Source: Aquarana catesbeiana
Lineage: Eukaryota; Chordata; Amphibia; Anura; Ranidae
Reading direction: 5' to 3'
Length of the DNA: 64,000 nt
Assembly: GCF_042186555.1 (NCBI RefSeq)
Contig: NC_133326.1
Coordinates: forward strand, 694,844,700 to 694,908,699
The translations under genes and the position numbers were made by a program. Every line of letters starts with the position of its first letter. Position 1 is the first letter of the stretch. Of this stretch, positions 1-10,252 are shown one piece after another. The notes beneath the pieces were generated by a model, which did no database searches, was not told the origin of the DNA, and saw nothing but the letters and a program-made list of their open reading frames with translations.

Positions 1-67
1 GCGCATCACGGATCCCGGTAAATGGCCGCTGATCGCGGCCGTTTACCATGTGATCGAGCCGTCAAAT
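1..67. repeat. Fragment of a TTAA-type DNA element (interior)
   Basis: GC-rich interior with an inverted motif (ggccgctgatcgcggcc) and the phrase 'gtttaccatgtgatc'. Similar 'tttacc...tgatcagctg' phrases recur inside the other TTAA-type elements of this window (16720-16790 and 23170-23220). It is cut by the window edge. Assignment rests on that shared wording only. Confidence 0.4.
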
Positions 68-660
68 GAATGTATTGCAATACTCTGCAATACCCTCACA
101 ATACTCTGCAATGCTGTGCAATACTCTGCAATGCCCCCACAATACTCTGCAATGCTGTGCAATACTCTGCAATGCCCCCACAATACTCTGCAATGCTGTG
201 CAATACTCTGCAATGCCCCCACAATACTCTGCAATGCTGTGCAATACTCTGCAATGCCCCCACAATACTCTGCAATGCTGTGCAATACTCTGCAATGCCC
301 CCACAATACTCTGCAATGCCCCCGCCATACTCTGCAATGCCCCCCGCCATACTCTGCCATGCCCCCGCCATACTCCGCCATACTCCGCCATACCCCGCCA
401 TACTCCACCATACCCCGCCATACTCCTCCATACTCCGCCATACTCCGCCATACCCCGCCATACCCCGCCATACTCCGCCATACCCCACCATACCCCGCCA
501 TACCCCGCCATACTCCGCCATACCCTGCCATACTCCGCAATACCCTGCCATACCCCGCCATACTCCGCCATACTCCGCAATACCCTGCCATACCCCGCCA
601 TACTCCGCAATACCCCGCCATACTCCGCAATACCCCGCCATACCCTGCCATGCTGAGCCA
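68..660. repeat. Minisatellite, 10-bp unit with a 41-bp higher-order unit in its left part
   Basis: The array is built from decamers of the type (c)aatactctgc or (c)catactccgc. From about 75 to 330 the decamers are organised as three 10-mers plus one 11-mer (ending in gccccca), which gives a 41-bp period repeated about six times. From about 340 onward the variant ccatactccgc/ccataccccgc takes over without the 41-bp order. Because 10 is not a multiple of 3 and the unit has no stop in most phases, all frames stay open for about 200 codons on both strands. Those reading frames are a by-product of the repeat and not genes. Confidence 0.95.
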
Positions 661-841
661 TGCTCAGCTGTACTCGCCCTCTGTATGTGGCCAGGCTGTG
701 GAAGTCTCACACATGGGGTATCGCCGTACTCAGGAGGAGCAGGAGAATCTATTTTGGGGTGTCATTTTTGGTATGTACATGTTATGTGGTAGAAATATTG
801 TATAAATGGACAACTTTGTGTTAAAAAAAAAAAAAAGCGTT
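661..841. repeat. Fragment related to TTAA element A1
   Basis: The stretch with 'ctctgtatgtggccaggctg' and 'tcacacatggggtatc' closely matches 1920-2060 inside the neighbouring element. It is a second, diverged piece of the same family, ending in an A-rich run directly before the A1 terminus. Confidence 0.7.
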
Positions 842-2679
842 TTAACCACTTCCCGCCCGCCGGCCGTCATACAACGTCCTTGACTTTGTGCGGAGATATC
901 TGAATGATGGTTGCAGCTACAGGCATCATTCAGATATCAGCTTTTTCAGCCGGCGATTCCCTACACCATGAGAATGATCATAGCAGCTGTTCCACTGCTT
1001 GATCGTTCTTACGGGAGGCGAGAGGGGACGTCCCCCCTTCCCGCCGGCTTGCGGTGCTTCTACCGACTCACCGCTACGATCGAAGCCAGGATCTTTTTTT
1101 TTTTTTTTTTAATTTCAGGCTTCCCAGCCTAGAGGTGAGATGTGGGGTCTTATTGACCCCATATATCACTGTAAAGAGGACCTGTCATGCCATATTCCTA
1201 TTACAAGGATGTTTATATTCCTTGTAATAGAAATAAAAGTGGTCAAAAATTTTTTTTTTTGGAAAAAAGCATCAAACTAAAATAAATAAAGTAAAATGAA
1301 CAATAAAAAAAAAAAAATTTTTTAAAGCGCCCCTGTCCCTGTGTGCTCGCATGCAGAAGCGAACGCATACGTAAGTCCGGCCCACATATGAAAACGGTGT
1401 TCAAACCACACATGTGAGGTATTGCTGCGATCGGTAGAGCGAGAGCAATAATTTTGGCCCTAGACCTCCTCTGTAACTCAAAACATGTAACCAGTAAAAA
1501 ATTTTAAAGTGTCGCCTATGGGGATTTTTGAGTAGCAAAGTTTGGCGCCATTCCACAAGCGCGTGCAATTTTGAAGGGTGACATGTTGGGTATCTATTTA
1601 CTCGGCGTAACTTCATCTTTCACATTATGCAAAAACATTGGGCTAACTTTATTATTTTGGTTTTTGTAAAGCACAAAACATTTTTTTTTCCAAAAAAAAC
1701 GCATTAAAAAAATTGCTGCGCAAATACTGTGCGAGATAAAAAGTTGCAATGACCGCCATTGTATTCTCTAGGGTCTTTGCTAAAAAAACATATATAATGT
1801 TTTGGGGTTCTAAGTAATTTTCTAGCTAATAAATGATGATTTTTACATGTAGGAGAGAAATGTCAGAATTGGCCTGGGTGCTCCAGAACGCCTGAAGGTG
1901 CTCCCCTGCATGTTGGGCCTCTGTATGTGGCCACGCTGTGTAAAAGTCTCACACATATGGTATCACCGTACTCGGGAGTAATAGCAGAATGTGTTTTGGG
2001 GTGTAATTTGTGGTATGCATATGCGGTCTGTGAGAAATACCCTGCTAATATGACAATTTTGTGGAAAAAAAAAAAGTAAAAAAAAAACCTTGATTTTGCA
2101 AAGAATTGTGGGAAAAAATGACAACTTCAAAAAACTCATCATGCATCTTTCTAAATACCTTGGAATGTCTTCTTTCCAAAAAGGGGTCATTTGGGGGGTA
2201 TTTGTACTTTTCTGGCATGTTAGGGTCTCAAGAAATTAGATAGGCGGTCAGTAATTCAGGTGTGATCAATTTTCAGATATTCGCACCATAGCTTTTGGAC
2301 TCTATAACTTTCAAAAAGACCAAATAATATCCACCGATTTGGGTTATTTTTACCAAAGATATGTAGCGGTATAAATTTTGGCCAAAATATATGAAGAAAA
2401 ATTACTAATTTGCAAAATATTATAACAGAAATGAAGAAAAATGTATTTTTTTACAGATTTTTCGGTCTTTTTTCTTTTACGGCGCAAAAAATAAAGAAAC
2501 CAGCAGTGATTAAATACCACCAAAAGAAAGCTCTATTTGTGTGAAAAAAAGGACAAAAATTTCATAAAGATACAGTGTTGCATGACTGAGTAATTGTCAT
2601 TCAAAATGTGAGAGCACCAAAAGCTGAAAATTGGTCTGGTTAGGAAGGGGGTTTAAGTGCCCAGTTGTCAAGTGGTTAA
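842..2679. mobile_element. Non-autonomous DNA element A1 with TTAA ends (piggyBac-like by target preference)
   Basis: The element is bounded by TTAACCACTT on the left and AAGTGGTTAA on the right, a 10-bp terminal inverted repeat that includes the TTAA itself. The interior has no credible ORF. It is AT-rich with many homopolymer runs and contains 'ttagaacccc'/'gctagaaaa'-like phrases shared with elements at 27839 and 14710. TTAA duplication is the hallmark of piggyBac transposition; assignment to piggyBac is inference because no transposase is present. Related elements are at 20429, 22417 and 27839. The right flank is L1 sequence and the left flank is unrelated to L1. Confidence 0.75.
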
Positions 2680-5600
2680 AGACCCAGAAGGTAGATACCT
2701 GATACTCATGGGTTATATAATGGATACAGCAATCACGGTGATTTCCTACTACGCTCCTAACAAACAACCTACACCATTCCTCTCACATATATTACAAGTG
2801 ACTAATACACACAAAATAGGAACAGTGATAATGTGTGGGGATTCGAACCAGGTCCTCCTCCCATTTCTAGATAAATCACCTTTTACACCATCCAAAATAA
2901 CCTCTAGATTACCTTTTTCTCAACTTCTTTCCAAATACAATCTGGTAGATTCGTGGAGAGAAAGTAACCAAATGAAAAAGAAATTCACTTATTTCTCGCA
3001 CCCTCATCAAACCTTCACCAGAATAGATCATATTTTTCTAACAATAGGAATGATACCAGAAATTATTGCATCAGATATAATTCCGATTCCGTGGTCTGAC
3101 CATAATGCAGTATACACTACTATAGCCTCAGCCATACCAAAAGCGCATGACCCAACGTGGTACTTACCGGACATAATGCTCAAACACCCACTACATCAGA
3201 TGGCCATTGAACAAGCTTTAAAGGAATACATATCAATTAATAATACAACAGACATCTCCCCAATAACACTGTGGGAAGCTCATAAGCCTGTCTTGCGTGG
3301 TACAATACAAAGACAAATGGCACTATTTAAACGGGAACGCAAAAATCTAGCAAAAAAACTAGAACTCAATTTTAATGCAGCCTACATATCATTTCAAGAT
3401 AATCCATCTCAGAGTACAAAATCTCATCTGGAAAAATCTAGATTGGAATACGATCTATTTCTCACTGAGTCAGTTGATAAATCCCTCAAATGCTCCAAAC
3501 ACAATTTCTACATGAATACAAACAAACCAGGTACATATTTGGCTCGGGCATTAAATTCAACTAACAAATCTTTCAAACCAATACGTTTGAAATTATCAAA
3601 AAATGTTTACACTTGTAATCCAGTTAAAATAGTCCATAAATTTCACTCACATCTCGCAACTTTATACAAGACAAACAATGAATTTAATCCTACAGAGGCT
3701 GAATCCTTCTTCTCAAAAATAACCTTACCTGAGTTATCTCAGAATCAAAAAAGCAGTTTGGATGAGCCTATAACTATAGATGAAGTTGCTAACGCCATAA
3801 AAGACCTAAAACTTAACAAAAGACCAGGCCCAGACGGCTACTCGGCTTTATACTATAAAACATTCTCAGAAATACTCTCTCCCATTCTCACTGAAACTTT
3901 TAACAAACTTCTAGATGGACATTCTTTTCGGCAAGAAACACTAATGGCAATTGTTTGTATGATCCCAAAACCCCTTTCTGATGATACTTCCTGTGTGAAT
4001 TATCGGCCTATCTCTCTGTTAAACCTCGATATTAAATTATTAGCAAAAATAATAGCAAAACGCCTCAATAGCATTATAGGAAAATTAATACATAGAGATC
4101 AAGTAGGCTTCATGCCAAATAGACAGGCAGGCGATAATATACGCAGGGCAGTGTTATTGGCACATATTGCTAAAAAACGGAAAATCCCTTTATGTTTTCT
4201 ATCTCTCGATATTAAGAGGGCATTTGACACAGTATCCTGGCAATATATGCAATATTCATTACAAAAATGGGGTTTTGGACCCCACTTTTTAACATGGATC
4301 AAAGCATTATATAATAAACCCAAAGCCTATATAAAATATGCTGGATACAAATCTGAAGCCTTTAATATCGAAAGAGGTACCCGACAGGGTTGCCCATTAT
4401 CTCCCTTATTATTTGCCCTTATACTCGAACCCATGGCCCAATACATCAGAACAAACCAAACTATAACTGGCATTGAAGTAGGAGGTATTACACACAAATT
4501 ATGTATATTTGCAGACGATATATTACTTTTTCTATCATCACCACAGGTCTCTGGTCCTAACTTAATACCAGCTCCTGATGGATTTGCAGCCCTATCCGGC
4601 CTTATGATTAATCCTAAGAAATGCCTAGTGCTTAAAATTTCACTCACAAACATGGAATTGATCCCGGCTAGGGCTGCACTCCCATTCACATGGGCAGAAA
4701 AATCAATCCCATATCTTGGAATTTATTTAACAGCATCTCATTCTGACTTATTCTCAACCAATTATCCTCCTGTATTAAGACAGATCACAAATCTAATAAA
4801 ACAATGGTCGCAACTTCCTTTATCCTGGATAGGGAAGATTAATGCAATCAAAATGACTATTCTACTCAAATTGCTTTATCTATTCAGAGTCCTCCCTATT
4901 CCAATTCCTTCCTATTTTTTGAGAATAGTACAAAAAAGAGCAACTTCGTTTATATGGGGCTGTTCTAAACCACGTATACCTATACACACACTACATCTTC
5001 CCAAAAATAAAGGAGGCCTGGGATACCCTAATTTTACTAACTACTACAGAGCAGCACATTTGGCCAGTCTGTCCAAATACCATGCAAAACAGGAAATCCC
5101 ATTATGGGTATTTATAGAGGCTTCAGAAAATGACCCTCTATTAATATCAAACTTGTTATGGCTTGATCCTAAAGACCGCTTTAAAATTCATAATCCCATA
5201 ACTAAACACTTCTTATCTCTCTGGGATAAACTAAAAACCAAATATCAGTTACAATCTCCACACAATCCTCTCCTTTCTTTTATCAGAAATCCGGCCTTTT
5301 ATCCGGCATGGATCTACCCAAATTCTTTTAAAGCTTGGACAACATCAGGCATTCAGACACTAAATGACTTCATAGCATCTAAATCATTCCTTTCATTCCC
5401 ATCGCTTAGAGAAAAATATGATCTACCAAACTCTGAGATATTTAGATATCTCCAAATCAAAAATTTCTATACACCATTCCTAAAGGGGGATACACCATTA
5501 TCCCAATTATCCATTTTTGAATCAATCTGTACAAAAGATCCATTTGCTAAAGGTACAATTTCATCACTTTATAATCAATTATATGGAGTAGCAAATCTTA

Positions 5601-6211
5601 ATAGACCCTCTTACGTTCAGAGGTGGGAGGAGGACCTGGGACAAACTTTAGAAGACACGGACTGGTCTAACATATGGCTCACATCTAAGTCATCTTCACC
5701 CAACATCTTAGCACTGGAGACAAATTATAAAGTCCTAACTCGCTGGTACCTTGTACCCACTAGAGTGGCAAAATATTCACCTAATACCTCAACTCTTTGT
5801 TTTCGAGGATGCCCAGAAATAGGCACATATTTACACATATGGTGGACGTGCCCAGTAATCCAAACCTTCTGGAAGGAAGTCTTCGTGATTGCATCTAAAA
5901 TATTTAAAAAAATAATACAACCAGATCCATATTTAACTTTACTTAATCTAAAACCGGAATGGTTAACACTCTCTCAATTCAAACTTATGATCCAACTAAT
6001 AACGGCTGCAAAACAAACAGTGGCCAAGGCATGGAAATCTCCTACATTGGTACTAGCAGAAACAATTCACAGAATGAATAATACAATGTCCCATGCTAAG
6101 ATGGTAGCCATCGATCAAAATCAAATTCCAAAATTTGAAAAACTTTGGCATCCTTGGATAAAACAACAGTTCCTGTCAAACTTCAATGACTCTGTCCTGT
6201 TGCCATGGTAA
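2680..6211 (+). CDS. L1 ORF2 protein (endonuclease remnant, reverse transcriptase, C-terminal Cys-His), 5'-truncated
   Basis: This is the ORF2 polyprotein of an L1-clade non-LTR retrotransposon, which nicks target DNA and reverse-transcribes its RNA there. About 1,176 codons are open with no stop. The N-terminus starts inside the AP-endonuclease domain: the GDxN motif (MCGDSN), the RIDHIF segment and the catalytic SDHN are present, but the first catalytic Asn and Glu are missing. RT motifs follow in order: NYRPISLLN, SLDIKRAFD (motif A), [12 protein letters not shown] (motif B) and FADDILLF (motif C, about 4508-4530). Near the C-terminus is CFRGCP...HIWWTCP, the usual CX3C-H-C cluster. There is no genuine start codon: the upstream GTG that keeps the frame open (2657) lies in the terminal repeat of element A1. 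The open frame suggests a recent copy, dead because of 5' truncation. Confidence 0.93.
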
Positions 6212-6650
6212 CAGATTAAATGACTTACAGAGACACCCATTCTAAGGCTTCAAAGAGAACTAAAAAGAATAATAAACTGACAAGCGGGACAACCTTGTGG
6301 ACCATACCTCTACCTTTCAACCTTTTTTCTTCTTTCTCTTTCCTTTTCTCCACCTTACGATTAAAGCTCATTATCAGAATTTATTTGACCTATATACACT
6401 CTACTTGTAAACAATATGTATAGTAGGTATAAATCATTTAAATACCTACAAAAGTAACTAAGGAAATGATATATATCTTTAATTTAGGTTTACGTGAACC
6501 CAATGTTTAATATTTGAAATTTCATGATATTTACCTATATAAACCCTACTGTAAAACAATGAGCTTACTTTATAGATCCTTGTAAACTTACTTTATGTAT
6601 CTTTATAACATTGTATACTCAATAAACTTCTTTTGACAAGGAAATATATA
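2680..6650 (+). mobile_element. L1-type LINE, 5'-truncated, with 3' UTR
   Basis: ORF2 is followed by an AT-rich 3' UTR with AATAAA (about 6620) and ends near 6650, where sequence paralogous to 41955 onward begins. The 5' part (ORF1 and the first part of the endonuclease) is absent. The junction is exactly the terminal TTAA of element A1. No clear target duplication can be seen because the left side is A1. Confidence 0.9.
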
Positions 6651-6654
6651 TTAT

Positions 6655-6985
6655 GCTATGTCTATGCCAACAACTCTAGTTTTTCACATAACTCTAAACA
6701 ATTGTTGCATACCTCAATTCCACGTATCTGTTCAGATATGATGTCTGGATGTAATAGCTTACTTTGATTATCCCAGACAAGCATTGTCAGATCAGTCAAA
6801 ATATGTATATAAGTAAAAATGAAATACCATAAAATCAATAGGTTGAGTGGTTTAATATGTTGATGTGAAGCCTTTTTATACATTTGCTGCTCTGGTGTGC
6901 TGTTTTCTACATTGCTAATTAAAGTGTATGGAATTCTTTCAGGAATTGCGTCTCTCTTGACACACATCATTAAATAAACTAATAC
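6655..6985. repeat. Duplicated block c, copy 1
   Basis: Non-coding sequence that aligns by eye with 30130-30440 and 41985-42290. Shared phrases include 'acaattgttgcatac', 'gatgtctggatgtaat', 'caatgtcagatcag', 'ttatacatttgctgctc' and 'attgctaattaa'. It is part of an old tandem segmental duplication around the olfactory receptor. Confidence 0.85.
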
Positions 6986-7450
6986 TTAAAGTGATTGTAA
7001 AGTCTTGTTTAAAAAAAATAAAAATAACAAAAATGTTATACCTACCTGCTCTATGCAGTTGGTTTTGCACTGAGTAGCCCAGATCCTCCTCTTCTCGGGT
7101 CCCTCTTTGGTACACCTGGCTCCTCCCTCCTGTTGAGTGCCCCCACAGCAAGCAGCTTGCTATGGGGGTACCCAAGCTGAGCTGCAGCTCCCTGTGTCCA
7201 TTCAGAGACGGAGCTGCAGTTCATCCGCGCCCCCTCTCTCTCCTTAATGGCTAACTGACTTTGATTGACAGCAGCGGGAGCCAATGGCACAGCTGCTGTG
7301 TCTCAGCCAATCAGGAGGAGAGTCCTGGACGGCCGAGGGATTCATGGACATCGCTGGACAGAAAGAGGGGGCTCAGGTAAGTATTAGGGGGTGCTGGGGG
7401 GCATGAAATGTATTAAGATAAATAAACTTTTGACTTTACAACTCCTTTAA
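6986..7450. mobile_element. MITE with TTAAAG-type terminal inverted repeats
   Basis: The ends are TTAAAGTGATTGTAAAGTC and, inverted, TTAAAGGAGTTGTAAAGTC, a 19-bp TIR with 2 mismatches. Length is 465 bp with no coding capacity. A relative with the same ends sits at the equivalent place in duplicated block copy 2 (30452-31242). Confidence 0.75.
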
Positions 7451-8424
7451 GGATGAACTCTATCCATGGAATATGATATAATTCAGCATTCACTTCGCAA
7501 AGGAGAGGTCTTCCAGTGCAGTAGTTCTCAATCTTATTGCGATAGGGGCCTAGTAAATTCTACCAAAACTTACTATACCCCAATAGTAAAAAAAAAAAAA
7601 AAAGTAGTAGAAGTATGGGAATACAAAATATGTATTGAAATTTTGGAATACTGTGGATGGACTGGGTGTCACTGTTGGGAGATTAGGGTTCTGTGGGGAG
7701 TTAGGGGACTCTGCAGAAAACATAGTGGCTCTTTAGGGAATGCGGTTTCTGGAAAGAGCTGGAAAAAACTGTGGGGGATGGGGTCTCTCCAGGAGGCTAG
7801 GGGATTTGCAGGGGCACTGTGGTAGAATGTAGCATGGCAGGGGCTGGAGGTACACTGTTTTAGGATGGGAGCACTATGGGGAGACTGAAGACCCTGCAGC
7901 ATGCTAGGGGGTACTAAAGGTTGCTGGATGGTACTGTGGGTTGTTGGGGAGCACAGTGGGTGCTGAGGCATCTCAGGGGGCCTTGAGCACTATAGAAGGT
8001 TGAGGGGCACTATTGGCCACTATGGGAGGTTCAGGGGCACTATAGTAGCTGACAGGCACTATGGGAAGTTAGGGGATCTTCAGCTTGCTGGACATCCAAA
8101 AGGAGGGAGACTTAAGTCTGGCAGCACATCAAGGTTTGGTGGTAAGGAACACCTGGTCTATTTAATTCTTGTTCAATTTGCCCTTGTAGTCTATAATCCA
8201 CTGTTTCATGCAGTCTTACTCATACAGGAAGCTGACTTCCTGTAGAGGAAAACAGTCTGTGCGTCACTTTAATACCCCTCTGTAGTTCAGGCAGTGCTGA
8301 CATCACAACAACCGCACTGGTTGAACAAGGGAGAGAGCTTTATTCAGAGAAACAAAATCACCTCTTTAATGATGATTTTCCTAATGGAAATACTCTACAT
8401 TCCCTACACATTGTGGCTATCACA
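7451..8424. other. Gene-free stretch with a degenerate G-rich repeat
   Basis: The first about 70 bp probably continue duplicated block d. At 7519 a 'cagtagttctcaatc' phrase resembles the CAGTGGTTCTCAA terminus of the hAT element at 25422, but no partner end was found. From about 7668 to 8080 short phrases such as 'gggcactat', 'gggagnttagggg' and 'ctgcag' recur irregularly, like an old minisatellite. An (A)16 run lies at 7590. I see no gene. Confidence 0.5.
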
Positions 8425-8925
8425 CCTATATAAGCTTGTTGGACACCATTAGCACTAATTTGGATTTGGCCCCCACTTTGTAAATGTAACAGCCTCGACT
8501 CTTATGTAATGTCTTCTCTCAAGATTTTAGAGTGTGCCTATTGGAATTTGTGCCCATATGGCCAAAAATGCAATTTTAAGATCAGGTACTGATGTTGGAG
8601 GAGATCATGTGACTCATGATTGGCATTCAAATACACCCCAAAGGTGTTCTTTTGGGTTGAGGCCACCTAAGCCACCGGAGTTGCTCCATACCAACAAATC
8701 AACCATGTCCTTATGGAGCTGACTTTGTGAACAGGGAAAAAGTTGTACTAGAACAGAAAAGGCCCCAAAATTGCAACAAGAATAGAAGTGACCAGTGGTC
8801 TAAAATGTCTTTGTATGCTGTAGAATTAAAAGTGTCCCTTACAAGTGGAGAGCTGTCAATATTGTTTTGGTCATACAGGTAGATGTGAGGGTCAGGTGTC
8901 CACAACATTTTGGTCATATGGTGAA
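8425..8925. mobile_element. Relic of a Tc1-like non-autonomous element
   Basis: Begins near 'ctatataagcttgttggacacc' and ends 'ggtgtccacaacattttggtcatatggtga', an imperfect inverted pair. The interior ('atgttggaggagatc', 'ccccaaaggtgttcttttgggttgagg') is typical of the antisense transposase region of vertebrate Tc1 elements. It is heavily mutated. Confidence 0.6.
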
Positions 8926-9824
8926 TAGGGATGAGCTGAACAACCCCGGTTCGGTTTGCACCAGAACCTGCGAACGGACCAAAAATTTGCGCAAACTTTA
9001 GAACCCCATTGAAGTCTATGGGACGTTTGAAATCAAAAGTGCTAATTTTAAAGGCTAATTTGCATGGTATTGTCCTAAAAAGGGTTTGGGGACCCGGGTC
9101 CTCCCCCAGGGGACATGTATCAATGCAAAAAAAAGTTTTAAAAAACGTCCGTTTTTTCGGGAGCAGTGATTTTAATGATGCTTAAAGTGAAAAAAGGTGA
9201 AATATTCCTTTAAATATTGTACCTGGGGGGTGCCTGTAAAGTGGCACATGATTCCCGTGCTTAGAACAGTCCCTGCACAAAATAACATTTTTAAAGGAAG
9301 AAAAGTCATTTAAAACTGCTTGCGGCTTTAATGTAATGTTGGGTCCTGGCAATATGAATGAAAATCAGTGAGACAAACGGCATGGGTACCCCCCCAGTCC
9401 ATTTCCAGGGCCGTTGGGTCTTGTATGGATATTAAGGGGAACCCCGCACTCAAATTAAAAAAAGGAAAGGCGTGGGGCCCCCAGGCCCTATATACTCTGA
9501 ATTGCAGTATACAGGTAATGCAAACAAGACTGGGACTGTAGGTTTGTTGTTAAGAAGAATCTGTTTGTAATTTTGAACTGGTACATTTTTAAAGTGTAGC
9601 TCCAGTCAAAAAATCTATTTTTAAGCTTTTGGAAAACATAAGGAAGAGTTATCATCCCTGTAACATTTGTTTTGCTGTCTGTACACCTCTTCAGGTTTTT
9701 AGTGAAACAAGGATTGGTGATAAAGCATCAGTGGAGAGGAGACACGTTTTTCCCATATTAACTCTTACAGGAGAGAATTTTCTCTTCCTAGGGGTAGATT
9801 TCATCTAACTTCCTGTTGTCTCCT

Positions 9825-10205
9825 TCCGTTTGCAGGAATGGGCCCTGCTGTGAAATATTAGATCAAGAATTGTAATTACATGTCCCTGCTGAACGGGGCA
9901 GAAAAATTGGGCCTTAGGCATTAGTGCTGGTGCCACAACACTGCAACCCCTCACAGATTCTCTTGTTGAGTGCAGGAACAAGCCCTGCTGCAAAGTATTG
10001 CATCAAAAATTGTAATTACACACCCCTGTTAAACAGGGGCTGAAAAATTGGGCCTTAGGCACTGGTGCTGGTGCCACAACACTGCAACCCCTCACAGATA
10101 CTCTAGTTGAGCGCAGCAACTAACCTTCCTGTAAAATATTGCATCAAAAATTGTAATTACACGCCCCGGTAAACAGGGGCTGAAAAAATTAGGCCTTAGC
10201 CACTG
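9825..10205. repeat. Tandem repeat, about 142-bp unit x ~3, in the 3' flank of the hAT transposase (copy 1)
   Basis: The phrases 'tgtaattacacgcccctg', 'gggccttaggcactgg' and 'tgccacaacactgcaaccc' recur at about 9908, 10051 and 10191. The same array is present in hAT copy 2 at 53210-53645, so it belongs to the element. Confidence 0.85.
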
Positions 10206-10252
10206 GTGGCGGCGCCCAGAACTAAAAATGTTCTTACAAGCTATCAGCATGA

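Noticed and set aside
43..805. Several overlapping open frames of about 200-250 codons on both strands
   Set aside because: They are caused by the stop-free 10-bp minisatellite; the peptides are simple repeats and start or stop with the array.
2657..2679. GTG at 2657 as start of the L1 protein
   Set aside because: These codons belong to the terminal repeat of element A1; the L1 is truncated and has no native start here.
7466..8245. Open frames of 80-119 codons across the G-rich stretch
   Set aside because: Low-complexity repeat reading, no start context or domain, and frames on both strands are open.
7519..8330. A second CAGTGGTTCTCAA-type hAT element
   Set aside because: Only one end-like phrase (cagtagttctcaatc) is visible; no opposite end or 8-bp duplication was found.
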